Source: Streptococcus pseudoporcinus LQ 940-04 (GTDB taxonomy: Bacteria; Bacillota; Bacilli; Lactobacillales; Streptococcaceae). Taken from it: a stretch of DNA of 64,000 bases. The stretch lies in assembly GCF_000188035.1 (NCBI RefSeq), contig NZ_AEUY02000005.1, forward strand, positions 124,001 to 188,000, written 5' to 3'. Every line of letters starts with the position of its first letter. Position 1 is the stretch's first letter. Below the pieces are notes generated by a model that was given only the letters and a program-made list of their open reading frames with translations, did not search any database and was not told where the DNA came from. Below, piece after piece: positions 1 through 8,399 of the stretch. Both the position numbers and the translations under genes were made by a program.

Positions 1-3
1 ATA

Positions 4-15
4 TGGTATATACCA
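4..15. promoter_or_regulatory. NagR-like (GntR family) operator at the window edge
   Basis: The sequence TGGTATATACCA is a perfect 12-bp palindrome. It matches the GntR/NagR-type site described upstream of streptococcal amino-sugar genes (nagB, glmS). It lies upstream of queA. In several streptococci nagB is divergent from queA, so I infer that nagB starts just beyond the left edge on the minus strand. That gene is not visible here. Confidence 0.6.
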
Positions 16-71
16 ATTTTTGTCAAGCTCATTATTTTTAAACTTTCTATAATGACTTAGACATTCTCACA

Positions 72-80
72 TGATATAAT
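72..80 (+). promoter_or_regulatory. queA promoter, extended -10
   Basis: TGATATAAT is an extended -10 hexamer (TGn-TATAAT). No good -35 is present at the usual distance. It leaves a leader of roughly 45 nt containing the AAAGGAG ribosome site of queA. A second TATAAT at 48-53 is an alternative. Confidence 0.5.
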
Positions 81-133
81 AGTTGAGATTGGGCTTGTAT
101 CCACTAGGAGACAAGGCCCTTAAAGGAGCTATA

Positions 134-1162
134 ATGAACACAAACGATTTTGACTTTGAATTACCCGAAGAATTAATTGCCCAAACGCCACTTGAACAAA
201 GAGATAGTTCAAAATTACTTATTATTGATCACAAGGCAAAAACGATGGTGGATAGTCACTTTGATCATATCATTGACCAACTTAATCCTGGAGACGCCCT
301 AGTTATGAACAATACTCGTGTCTTACCAGCACGCCTTCATGGAGAAAAACCAGATACTCATGGTCATGTTGAACTCCTTCTTCTCAAAAATATCCAAGGT
401 GATGACTGGGAAGTTTTGGCTAAACCAGCTAAACGTCTCAAAGTAGGCAGTTCCATTAGTTTTGGCGATGGCCGCCTAACAGCAACTGTCATTAAGGAAC
501 TTGAACATGGCGGTAGGATAGTTTCCTTTTCTTACCAAGGAATTTTTCTAGAGGTCTTAGAAAGCCTTGGTGAAATGCCTCTTCCTCCCTATATCCATGA
601 AAAATTAGATGATTCTGAGCGCTACCAAACAGTTTATGCTAAAGAAAATGGGTCTGCAGCTGCACCAACCGCAGGCTTGCACTTCACACAAGCATTACTC
701 CAAAAAATCCAAGAAAAAGGGGTTCATTTAGTTTACTTAACGCTTCATGTTGGTCTAGGAACATTTCGACCTGTTTCAGTTGATAATGTTGATGAGCATG
801 AGATGCACTCTGAGTTTTACCAACTTTCTGAGGAAGCAGCTGATACTTTGCGTCAAGTCAAAAAAGCCGGCGGACGTGTTGTTGCTGTCGGTACTACCTC
901 TATTAGGACACTTGAAACGATCGGTAACAAATTCAATGGTGATATTCAAGCAGATTCTGGTTGGACGAATATATTCATCAAGCCTGGTTATCGTTTCACT
1001 GTGGTAGATGCTTTTTCAACTAACTTCCACCTACCAAAATCAACACTTGTCATGTTAGTTTCAGCTTTTGCAGGACGTGAGTTTGTTTTGGAAGCTTACA
1101 AACATGCTATCAATGAACACTACCGTTTCTTTAGCTTTGGTGATGCCATGTTTGTTAAATAA
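134..1162 (+). CDS. queA: S-adenosylmethionine:tRNA ribosyltransferase-isomerase QueA
   Basis: QueA transfers and isomerises the ribosyl part of S-adenosylmethionine onto 7-aminomethyl-7-deazaguanine at the tRNA wobble position, the penultimate step of queuosine synthesis in the cytoplasm. The protein is 342 residues, the normal family length, and shows conserved family stretches such as [11 protein letters not shown] near the N-terminus and [11 protein letters not shown] in the middle. I start it at the ATG at 134, which has AAAGGAG six bases upstream. An in-frame TTG at 83 would add 17 residues and has no ribosome site. It is the only plus-strand gene before a run of minus-strand genes and is followed by a hairpin-bearing repeat that can act as its terminator. 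Confidence 0.95.
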   Translation: MNTNDFDFELPEELIAQTPLEQRDSSKLLIIDHKAKTMVDSHFDHIIDQLNPGDALVMNNTRVLPARLHGEKPDTHGHVELLLLKNIQGDDWEVLAKPAKRLKVGSSISFGDGRLTATVIKELEHGGRIVSFSYQGIFLEVLESLGEMPLPPYIHEKLDDSERYQTVYAKENGSAAAPTAGLHFTQALLQKIQEKGVHLVYLTLHVGLGTFRPVSVDNVDEHEMHSEFYQLSEEAADTLRQVKKAGGRVVAVGTTSIRTLETIGNKFNGDIQADSGWTNIFIKPGYRFTVVDAFSTNFHLPKSTLVMLVSAFAGREFVLEAYKHAINEHYRFFSFGDAMFVK

Positions 1163-1320
1163 CAAAAATGATGAGTCTCCGCTCAAATATAAAAAGCGAA
1201 CAAAACTAGTTTTCTAATACTCAGAATGCTGTCTTGTTCGCTTTTTGTGTCTCATTTTTCAAATTGAAAAATTGGATTGATAACAAAAAATTTAAAAATG
1301 AACCTCTTTTTGTCTCAAAC
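1161..1320. repeat. MITE-like dispersed repeat, copy 1, with central hairpin
   Basis: This non-coding element shares about 155 bp with a second copy at 57124-57280. The centre (1191-1246) is a 56-nt hairpin whose 16-nt arms begin AAAAAGCGAACAAAAC and end GTCTTGTTCGCTTTTT, pairing with one mismatch. The flanks match copy 2 in inverted orientation: the 23 bases 1181-1203 are exact, and the right end CTTTTTGTCTCAAAC differs from copy 2 at two positions. The left terminal repeat is worn and touches the queA stop. Lying between convergent genes, the hairpin probably works as a bidirectional terminator. Confidence 0.75.
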
Positions 1321-1364
1321 CTTTCAATTTCAATCTAGAAATTGGACTTTCGATATATCAGTAG

Positions 1365-2411
1365 TCAGTCTTTATTTTGATTAACACGATGCCACTCGTT
1401 TATGACATAGGTTAAACCAACCAATTGATTATAGCCTTCTCCTGAAATTTCAAAAGATTCTTCTGTGCTGCCTCCTAGGTTTTTAGTGTAAAGACTAATT
1501 AAATATGGGCTCTTTTCACAAACAATAGCTCCTACATTCAAGGCTTCTCTGACATAACCAGGCTTTTGGTAGATAGTGATATCTGGTAGATATGTTTTAT
1601 AATAGTCTCCTGGAAAGGACTCACGAATATAGTAGAGGATATCTTTATACTTGTTTTTATGTTTCCAAAGGTAATCTAGAACTTGGATATAATAATCGGT
1701 TGTTGTCTTATTCCCCTTTTCAAGTATCGTTTTTATCTCTGATTTGGACTTACCATATCTCCTGAATTTTTTATATGCCTTGTCCATACCGCCAAGACGA
1801 TCAGCCAAGGCATAGGCCGGGGTATTTTCAGAATATAATAAAGAATATTCTTGCATTTCTGAGATAGACATTGCCCCAGCAAATTGATTAACATATGCCA
1901 TGTGTTCCCTGTCATACTCATAGGTTGTATCTGTTATATCAAAACGCTGTTCGAGATTATATTTCCCCTTCTCCACTTCATCAACAACTAACATATTGAG
2001 AGGAAGTTTATAGGTTGAACCAGCAGTCATCGGTTGCCTATCATTCATTGAGAAGGTCTCCCCAGATTCTAAATCTTTATACGTAAAAGCAACTTGAGAA
2101 TGATTAATACCAAATTCGTCCAAATAAGCTTTGACAGTATCTACTAAACTCAGCTTATCATACTCATAATATAAGCCTAAAGCATTCATTCTAGCTAAGT
2201 CAGCATCCATTACAGCCTTCTTAGCTTCTGCTGATTTTTCTCTGCCTTTTTCCTTTTTCTTTACTATTTTGTTTACTTCTTGTACCTTTTGATGCATATT
2301 AGCTTTTTCCCAAGCTGATACTGTCACTACTAAAGCTAAAGTAATGACCAAAATAACTAAAATAACGAGGTTAAGTGTTTGAGACCTCTCAAAAAAACTT
2401 CTCTTACGCAA
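1365..2411 (-). CDS. Membrane-anchored beta-lactamase-like serine hydrolase
   Basis: This 348-residue protein has one N-terminal membrane segment (about 14-33), a lysine-rich coiled spacer (about 41-66) and an extracellular domain of the class A beta-lactamase / penicillin-recognising superfamily. I see the nucleophile motif STYK (132-135), an SEN triad (194-196) in place of the usual SDN, and KPG (283-285) in place of KTG. The general base expected of true class A enzymes is not obvious, so real beta-lactamase activity is unlikely. A role on peptidoglycan or as a penicillin-recognising remnant is possible. The start is TTG at 2411 with AGGAG seven bases upstream. It stands alone between two terminator regions. 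Confidence 0.75.
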   Translation of the reverse strand: MRKRSFFERSQTLNLVILVILVITLALVVTVSAWEKANMHQKVQEVNKIVKKKEKGREKSAEAKKAVMDADLARMNALGLYYEYDKLSLVDTVKAYLDEFGINHSQVAFTYKDLESGETFSMNDRQPMTAGSTYKLPLNMLVVDEVEKGKYNLEQRFDITDTTYEYDREHMAYVNQFAGAMSISEMQEYSLLYSENTPAYALADRLGGMDKAYKKFRRYGKSKSEIKTILEKGNKTTTDYYIQVLDYLWKHKNKYKDILYYIRESFPGDYYKTYLPDITIYQKPGYVREALNVGAIVCEKSPYLISLYTKNLGGSTEESFEISGEGYNQLVGLTYVINEWHRVNQNKD

Positions 2412-2654
2412 TTCCTATCTCCTCTCAATTATATTTTATATCATTTTAATCAAAAATCAAGGAAATGTTGCGTTTTTTAGACAATTTATTTCAATAGTGT
2501 TACAAGAAAAGTGATAGGTTTTTTAAGGACTATATTTATCAAAAAAATCATGTGCTAGACACCTGACCAAGATTAATTAAGCCGCTTAAATAAGTTCCTT
2601 CATTGATAAGAACTTTAAATTCTTCTGATGTAAAAAAGAGACCTCTTTGTAAAC

Positions 2655-2681
2655 AAAAAAGCTGGCCTTTTGGCCAGTTCT
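2655..2681 (-). terminator. Rho-independent terminator of sodA
   Basis: Read on the minus strand, the stem CTGGCC (2672-2677 with 2662-2667) has a four-base loop and is followed by a T-run. It lies 23 bases past the sodA stop. Confidence 0.85.
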
Positions 2682-2699
2682 TCATAAATCATGATTAGT

Positions 2700-3308
2700 T
2701 TAAGCTTTAGCAGCTTTGTACAATTCATCAACTTTATTCCAGTTAATAATTTCAAAGAATGCTTTAATATAGTTTGGACGAACATTACGATAATTTAAAT
2801 AATAAGCATGTTCCCAAACATCAAGTGCTAAAATAGGTTGCTTACCTTCAGATATTGGAGTATCTTGGTTTGCAGTGGACATAACTTCTAGCTTACCTTC
2901 TTTGTTAACGACTAACCAGGCCCAGCCTGAGCCAAAACGGCTAGTTGCTGCAGTAGTAAAGGCATCTTTAAAGGCCTCAAAGGAACCAAATGCCTCATCA
3001 ATTGCACTTGCCACATCACTAGTCACTTCAGTCTTTTCTGGAGATAATAATTCCCAGAAAAGTGCGTGATTGAGGTGTCCTCCACCGTTATTAATCAAGG
3101 CTTGACGGATATCTTCAGGAATAGTTGAAACATCTGCTAAAAGTTCTTCAAGATTTTCACCAATCTCTGGATGTTTTTCAAGTGCCGCATTAGCATTAGC
3201 AACGTAGGTTGCATGATGCTTATCATGATGAAGTATCATTGTTTCTTTATCAAATTGGGGCTCTAAGGCATCATATGCATAGGGAAGTTCAGGTAAAATA
3301 ATAGCCAT
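2700..3308 (-). CDS. sodA: Superoxide dismutase (Mn/Fe family)
   Basis: SodA converts superoxide to oxygen and hydrogen peroxide in the cytoplasm. The 202-residue protein is full length. The metal ligands are visible as the N-terminal [10 protein letters not shown] block, the HALFW block, and the C-terminal [13 protein letters not shown] block that carries the last Asp and His. The [11 protein letters not shown] and GSGWAWLV stretches suggest manganese or cambialistic use, though sequence alone cannot settle the metal. A GAGGAA ribosome site precedes the ATG. It is monocistronic, with its own promoter and terminator. Confidence 0.97.
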   Translation of the reverse strand: MAIILPELPYAYDALEPQFDKETMILHHDKHHATYVANANAALEKHPEIGENLEELLADVSTIPEDIRQALINNGGGHLNHALFWELLSPEKTEVTSDVASAIDEAFGSFEAFKDAFTTAATSRFGSGWAWLVVNKEGKLEVMSTANQDTPISEGKQPILALDVWEHAYYLNYRNVRPNYIKAFFEIINWNKVDELYKAAKA

Positions 3309-3340
3309 TTGTATTCCTCTTTTCCATTGTTGATAAGACT

Positions 3341-3369
3341 ATAGTAACCTAATTTGATAGAGCTTTCAA
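3341..3369 (-). promoter_or_regulatory. sodA promoter
   Basis: On the minus strand TTGAAA (3364-3369) and TACTAT (3341-3346) are separated by exactly 17 bp, giving a good vegetative promoter and a leader of about 25 nt. Confidence 0.7.
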
Positions 3370-3426
3370 CTATTTTGATTCATTCTAAATAAGGCAGAAC
3401 TCGTAGAATTATTTCCTTATTAGACC

Positions 3427-4458
3427 TCAACCAATCATCAATTTAAGGAGGGCTAAATCAAATAAATAGGTTTTATCATTGACCCCTCTTTTAATCTGAT
3501 AATCAGTTTCAATCAATACTTTCACTATTCTTTCTAAATAGGCAACACTTAAATGTTGCGAATCACGAATAGCAAATTTCACTTGATAGGGATTAACTCT
3601 TCGTGCCATTAAATCAGAAAGAGTTAAGACGATTTGCTGCTCATTTTTACCATCTTGCATCAACAACTTAATTTGCAAATATAAGCGAAATTGTCCTAAT
3701 AAAATAGCAATTAATTTGATTTCATCTTCACCAGCCAGTCTGAGGTCGTGGACCAATTCAGTTACTTGATCACTACTCCCTTGCAGAATAAAGCGCGACA
3801 AGTCAAAAATATTATCATGAAGGGTTTTAGGAATTGCCTCATCAACATCTTCTAAAGTGATATTACCTTGTCCCTTATATGTTTTTAAAAATAACAAATT
3901 TTTCGCCATTTGGCTAAAGTCACCATTTGATTTTAAAAGAATCTTATCAAAAACACCACTATCAAACACCAACCCAATTTCTTTTCCCTTTGACTGAAAA
4001 TACTGCCTTAGTTCTGCTTCCTTCAAAGGGAGTGCTTCAATAACTTCGGCATCACGCTTTAATAATTTGACGATACGCCGCTTTCCGTCCAGCTTTCCTG
4101 GTGCAAAGATAATTAATTTTGTAGTTGCTAGAGGCTTTTCCAAGTAACTTTCGAAGGATTTGAGCTCATTTTCTTTAAGGTAATTCTTTTTCTGTGTTGT
4201 AATATCGAGAAAATGGTCAAAAATGACAACTTTGGTGTCAGCGAAAAAAGGAAGACTTAATAAATCCATTTCTGCTTCGAGGTATCCTCCTTCTGACAAA
4301 TCAAAATAGGAGTAGGTTAAGTCATCTTTATCATAAGCAATTATTTTCAGGACTTCTTCTTTGATCTGGCTGAATTGCCCTAAATCATCACCTGTAATCA
4401 GGGTTACAGGGCCTAGTTTATCTTTTGACAATTTCTTTACTTTTTCGATTGCAATCAT
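3427..4458 (-). CDS. holA: DNA polymerase III delta subunit
   Basis: HolA opens the beta sliding clamp as part of the clamp loader at the replication fork. The 343-residue product begins MIAIEKVKKLSKDKLGPVTL and contains the conserved ITGDD segment that opens the AAA-like domain of delta, with an all-helical C-terminal collar domain. The length is normal. No Shine-Dalgarno sequence precedes the ATG. Instead an extended -10 box ends six bases before it, so this mRNA should be leaderless. It follows comEC on the same strand after a 74-bp gap, as in other streptococci. Confidence 0.93.
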   Translation of the reverse strand: MIAIEKVKKLSKDKLGPVTLITGDDLGQFSQIKEEVLKIIAYDKDDLTYSYFDLSEGGYLEAEMDLLSLPFFADTKVVIFDHFLDITTQKKNYLKENELKSFESYLEKPLATTKLIIFAPGKLDGKRRIVKLLKRDAEVIEALPLKEAELRQYFQSKGKEIGLVFDSGVFDKILLKSNGDFSQMAKNLLFLKTYKGQGNITLEDVDEAIPKTLHDNIFDLSRFILQGSSDQVTELVHDLRLAGEDEIKLIAILLGQFRLYLQIKLLMQDGKNEQQIVLTLSDLMARRVNPYQVKFAIRDSQHLSVAYLERIVKVLIETDYQIKRGVNDKTYLFDLALLKLMIG

Positions 4459-4464
4459 GTACTT

Positions 4465-4473
4465 ATTATACCA
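4465..4473 (-). promoter_or_regulatory. holA extended -10 promoter, predicted leaderless start
   Basis: On the minus strand TGGTATAAT is followed by AAGTAC and then the holA ATG. Initiation seven bases after the hexamer falls on the A of the ATG. A recognisable -35 is weak (TTCAAT near 4487-4492), as is usual for extended -10 promoters. Confidence 0.6.
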
Positions 4474-4532
4474 TCTTATCTTAAATATTGAAGAAAAGCT
4501 CTGGGATTTCTACTATAAGAAAAGCATTTTCT

Positions 4533-6776
4533 TTAGCGGCAAGTCTCAATTTTCCACTGGCTCCGTCCGGTAAATCGTATGGCACCTTGTTGATCTGTTC
4601 GATAGACCTTGACATGTCGCTCCCGAAAGCGTTCTAAAGTTTCGGGATTAGGATGCCTAAAAGCATTATTTTTACCAGCGGAAATCAAAGCAATCTTCGT
4701 TGATACTGTATTTAGAAAATCTTCAGTAGAGGATCCTTTTGAACCATGATGGCCTACTTTTAAAATATCAACTTTTAAGTTTGGATACCTTTGAATTAAA
4801 GCTTTTTCACCGTCTGCTTCAATATCACCTGTAAAAAGAAAATTTTTCCCTAATAAATGGCCATATAAAATTAAAGAGTCATTATTTTTACCATCTCCTA
4901 TAGACCATGGATAAAGAACCTGTAAATAACTCCCCATGATAGAAAGTCGGTCACCAGCCTTAACTATTTTTGTTTTAATTTGCATAGCTCTAAGCCGGTT
5001 GACAAAACTCATATTTTTTAAGCTTCCCTGACTCGTTAAAATCTCTTTAACTTCAAAGTTTTTGGCAACTTCCTCCATATCTCCGACATGATCATTATCG
5101 GTATGAGTCAGTAATAAATAATCAATTTTTGTAACTCCCCTTGACTTAAGATAGGGAATCAAAGTTTTCTCAGCATTTGCTTGTCTATACTTTTTTTGCC
5201 AAGCCTTTTTCCCGTCAAAATGGTGTACACCGCCGACATCAATTAAAAGGGTTTTGTTATCCATATCTCGAATTAAAATACTATCTCCTTGTCCAACATC
5301 TACAAGAGTAATTTCATTAAGGAAGGGGGTTCTCACACTCAATAAGAGTAAGACAATTATAGAAGCCGGTAAGAAAATAGCTTTCTTTTTAGAGAGTTGA
5401 TTGACAAAAAGAGCAATAACTAGGATAAGTAAGAAAAATTGCATTAAATTTGGATTCCCAAAAGTAATCGGTTTACTAGTATAGCTTCCAATAAGATGAA
5501 CTAGTTTTTCCATAAGCAAAAACAAACTATTAAAGATACTGCATTTTATCAATGGCGATAAAAGAAAGGTTACGCATAAGATAGGCAGGATAATATTATC
5601 AAATAGAAAAGAAAAAAGAATGGTTAGGAAAATAGCTACTGCATTAAATTGTGAAAAATAACTAATTAAAAATGGTAGGAGACAAAGATTTAAAGCGAAA
5701 GTTTCGTAAACTTTTCTCCTAATCCCTTCAAAATTTTCAAAATGAAGAATTGTAATAAAAAAAGCATAGGCAAAGGATAGAACGCCACCAATGCTCAGCA
5801 GAAACTGACGATCGCAAATAAAGATAAGCAAGAAAGCCAGAGCAAAATTGTCAAGCCCCTTAACACCAAAATTTCTTAGATTACTTTGACACAAACTTCG
5901 TAAAACAGAAATGCTAAAACCTGTCATAAGAGCATAAAACAAAGAAAACAGAATGTCTAAACAAGGAAAGTAGTCTCTAGGAACACCTACAATGACCAAT
6001 AGCTTACGAAAATAGTTAAGGAAAAAAGTAACTTGCATTCCCGATAAGGCAAAAAGATGAATAATCCCTAGTTGACTATAAATCTGGGTCATTTCACCAA
6101 AAGATTTATCTAAATAGCCAAATAAAAGTCCTGTCATATAATCCGACATTGGTTTTGGAAATTCTTTTTGACATATTATGATAGCCTGACGTCGCCAGGT
6201 TCGCATTATTTCTATTAGATTCCTAGCTGGACTTTTTGATAAGTGACTTAATCCTTTTATATAGCCCGTACGATATATCCCTTGATATTTTAGAAATGCT
6301 CGGTAATCAAACCCTGAAAAATTGCGAACGCTCTCAGCCTCTTCCAATGGTATTTCAGAAAGAATGTCTAGATAGTCTCTGTTTTCCCTAAAAAAGACCA
6401 ATTCCCTCTCACTTTTCATTTTATAAAAAAGCTTATACTTATGATGCTTATGCTCCCCAATGAAGGTTAAGGAGTCTCCATTAATGGCGACTGTATCTGG
6501 AATGAGTCTAACTTGACTAATAGTCTCTGGTTGTTGCTTATAATCTTTATTTTCTTGCCACTGCCAATAGCTAAATAGACACACTGTTGAGACTAAAAGA
6601 CACAACAACCAAGGGACAATTCGTCTTTTATAATGTTTGATGGCTAGACAGATTAGCAAAATGTCTACAATTATAATAGGAGTACTGGGGAAACGAACTG
6701 TGTAATAAGAAAAGATGATAAGGTAGACAATTTGAATTAAAGGCATAGGCATTTGCCTAATCAACACTAATATCAT
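4533..6776 (-). CDS. comEC: Competence DNA channel protein ComEC/Rec2
   Basis: ComEC is the membrane channel that takes transforming single-stranded DNA into the cell. The 747-residue protein has N-terminal membrane helices, the Competence-domain signature around LFALSGMQVTFFL, further membrane helices, and a C-terminal metallo-beta-lactamase domain. In that domain I see VDVGQGDS (about 491-498), the metal motif THTDNDHVGD (about 557-566) and HHGSKGSS (about 674-681). All key parts are intact, so it is not a pseudogene. It overlaps the end of comEA by 20 bp, implying translational coupling. The start is uncertain: the ATG at 6776 has no clear ribosome site, and the in-frame ATG at 6752 is an alternative. 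Confidence 0.93.
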   Translation of the reverse strand: MILVLIRQMPMPLIQIVYLIIFSYYTVRFPSTPIIIVDILLICLAIKHYKRRIVPWLLCLLVSTVCLFSYWQWQENKDYKQQPETISQVRLIPDTVAINGDSLTFIGEHKHHKYKLFYKMKSERELVFFRENRDYLDILSEIPLEEAESVRNFSGFDYRAFLKYQGIYRTGYIKGLSHLSKSPARNLIEIMRTWRRQAIIICQKEFPKPMSDYMTGLLFGYLDKSFGEMTQIYSQLGIIHLFALSGMQVTFFLNYFRKLLVIVGVPRDYFPCLDILFSLFYALMTGFSISVLRSLCQSNLRNFGVKGLDNFALAFLLIFICDRQFLLSIGGVLSFAYAFFITILHFENFEGIRRKVYETFALNLCLLPFLISYFSQFNAVAIFLTILFSFLFDNIILPILCVTFLLSPLIKCSIFNSLFLLMEKLVHLIGSYTSKPITFGNPNLMQFFLLILVIALFVNQLSKKKAIFLPASIIVLLLLSVRTPFLNEITLVDVGQGDSILIRDMDNKTLLIDVGGVHHFDGKKAWQKKYRQANAEKTLIPYLKSRGVTKIDYLLLTHTDNDHVGDMEEVAKNFEVKEILTSQGSLKNMSFVNRLRAMQIKTKIVKAGDRLSIMGSYLQVLYPWSIGDGKNNDSLILYGHLLGKNFLFTGDIEADGEKALIQRYPNLKVDILKVGHHGSKGSSTEDFLNTVSTKIALISAGKNNAFRHPNPETLERFRERHVKVYRTDQQGAIRFTGRSQWKIETCR

Positions 6777-7443
6777 CTTTGAGTTTCTCTAATGTCTTTT
6801 GCCCAATTCCAGAAATCTTTAGAAGGTCTTCCAGTTTCTTAAAGCCACCCTGACTCTCTCGAACATCAATAATTTCCTTAGCTCTTTTAGCTCCAATTCC
6901 CGGAATCTTTGTTAAGTCTTCAACCTTTGCAGTGTTGATATTAATTTTTGAATCAATACTCTCTTTATCTATCGCACTAGAGTGAGCACTATTTTCTTCC
7001 TTAGGAATAACTGATCTGTTCTCACCAATTTTTGCAATGTACACTACACTACCATCACTTAATTTTTGAGCTAAGTTAACAGCTCTCCTATCAGCTGAAA
7101 CCGTAAGCCCACCCGCCATTTTGATAAGATCTGTCACACGACTTTCCCTGCTAAGACGATAAACACCTTCTTGCTTAACTGCTCCTTTGACATCTACGAC
7201 AATTTCTTTATTAGTTTGTTCTTGAGCTGATGCTGATTCTATAGCACTAGCTTTTGTTTCCTGCTTTTCCTGGATATTCTCAAGTTTTACAGTTGAAGCA
7301 GTGGTTTCAGGTATCTCTTTTCTACCACCTAAGAAAATCATTAATAGGCAAAAAAGTCCTATAACTAGCAGTAATGTCAGTAAATGTATTTTCGATATAA
7401 GATAGCACACTTTGTCCTTACACGATATTAACTGTTTTATCAT
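6757..7443 (-). CDS. comEA: Competence DNA receptor ComEA
   Basis: ComEA binds double-stranded DNA at the cell surface and hands it to ComEC. The 228-residue protein has an N-terminal membrane anchor (about 19-38), a polar linker, a SLBB-like segment (VDVKGAVKQEGVYRL), and a C-terminal double helix-hairpin-helix DNA-binding domain with IPGIGAKRAKEI and ISGIGQKTLEKL. The ribosome site AGGTGAT is strong. A SigX/cin-like box precedes it. Both competence genes are intact, so DNA uptake may be functional in this strain. Confidence 0.94.
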   Translation of the reverse strand: MIKQLISCKDKVCYLISKIHLLTLLLVIGLFCLLMIFLGGRKEIPETTASTVKLENIQEKQETKASAIESASAQEQTNKEIVVDVKGAVKQEGVYRLSRESRVTDLIKMAGGLTVSADRRAVNLAQKLSDGSVVYIAKIGENRSVIPKEENSAHSSAIDKESIDSKININTAKVEDLTKIPGIGAKRAKEIIDVRESQGGFKKLEDLLKISGIGQKTLEKLKDDISVD

Positions 7444-7462
7444 TCATATCACCTCAATAATT

Positions 7463-7470
7463 TATTCGAA
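7463..7470 (-). promoter_or_regulatory. SigX/ComX cin-box-like promoter element of comEA
   Basis: On the minus strand the box reads TTCGAATA, one base from the streptococcal cin-box consensus TACGAATA, and follows a short T-run. It sits 20 bases before the comEA ATG. The same TTTTCGAATAAAT string precedes the prepilin peptidase gene at 61329. Confidence 0.6.
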
Positions 7471-7483
7471 AATATGATGAAAA

Positions 7484-7513
7484 ACATAAAAAAAAATATC
7501 CCGAAAGATATTT
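7484..7513 (-). terminator. Terminator of the acyltransferase gene
   Basis: On the minus strand an AAATATC stem with a short loop is followed by a long T-run. It begins at the stop codon and separates plsC from the comEA promoter. Confidence 0.65.
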
Positions 7514-8253
7514 TAATGAGTATGTTTATCTGGATCCCAAACAAAGCTAGCCAACAAAGAAAAGAGTAGTGTTAAGAGTAAGACAACTACTACAATCAAA
7601 ACCAGCGGGAGGCGATAAATATAAGTTAAAGGATTGCGTCTTTTTCCAGGCTGAAACTGAGCATTTTCTTCATCAATCCGATCAAACTCTGCTTGAATAC
7701 GACTGGCGACTTCTTTCATCCCTTCGTCGTTCATCCGTTTTATATCTGAGATATCAATAGGATGACCAAAGTTCATATCAACACGATCGCCTAAAATAAG
7801 ACCTTTTAGCGTCATTGGTCCAGCATAAGCAGCTGGTAAAATTTTGACCTTTGCCATCTTGGCAATAACAGCAACACCACCCTTTACATCTTGTGAGTGG
7901 CGACTTCCGCTAGGAAACATTACCAAGGAACGATTTTTCTTTTTTAAAACATTTACAGGGTAACGGATAGCCTCCGGTGAAGGTTTATCCCTATCAATTG
8001 GAAAAGCACCACACATTTTTATCCACCATGCAAAGATTCGATTGGCAAATAATTCCTTTTTCGCCATAAATACAAACTGTTTTGGTCTCGCGGCAAACGC
8101 CATATAAACCGGATCCCAAAAAGTTCGGTGAGGAGCCACTAAAATATAATTTTCATCAGCTGGCAAAATATTTTCCTCATTGTGGTAATGTGAATTACCG
8201 TTAACAACCCATAAAATAAAGACAACAAGCCCACGTAAATATGCGTAAAACAC
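7513..8253 (-). CDS. plsC: 1-acylglycerol-3-phosphate O-acyltransferase (PlsC family)
   Basis: PlsC adds the second acyl chain to lysophosphatidic acid, giving phosphatidic acid at the inner face of the membrane. The 246-residue form has an N-terminal hydrophobic segment, the catalytic HRTFWD block (HX4D motif), a glycerophosphate-binding FPSGSR block, and a C-terminal membrane helix (about LPLVLIVVVVLLLTLL). I place the start at GTG 8253: GGAGGAGG lies five bases upstream, whereas the longer TTG start at 8268 would sit inside that ribosome site. The SGSR form replaces the textbook EGTR, a variation I believe is common in Firmicutes homologues. It is transcribed alone. Confidence 0.85.
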   Translation of the reverse strand: MFYAYLRGLVVFILWVVNGNSHYHNEENILPADENYILVAPHRTFWDPVYMAFAARPKQFVFMAKKELFANRIFAWWIKMCGAFPIDRDKPSPEAIRYPVNVLKKKNRSLVMFPSGSRHSQDVKGGVAVIAKMAKVKILPAAYAGPMTLKGLILGDRVDMNFGHPIDISDIKRMNDEGMKEVASRIQAEFDRIDEENAQFQPGKRRNPLTYIYRLPLVLIVVVVLLLTLLFSLLASFVWDPDKHTH

Positions 8254-8384
8254 CCTATCCTCCTCCAATCATCTTAACTTCATTTATTGTATCATGAATA
8301 CCATCTTTGTCAAATTCTATGTCAAAATAGCCACTTATATCACGCTACCGTTAGTAAGTAGTTATTTCTCAATAGATACTTTTC

Positions 8385-8393
8385 TGTTATAAT
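8385..8393 (+). promoter_or_regulatory. Extended -10 promoter of the tRNA methyltransferase, predicted leaderless
   Basis: TGTTATAAT is an extended -10 followed by six bases and the ATG at 8400. The expected start point is the A of the ATG, and there is no Shine-Dalgarno sequence. Confidence 0.6.
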
Positions 8394-8399
8394 ATTTTT

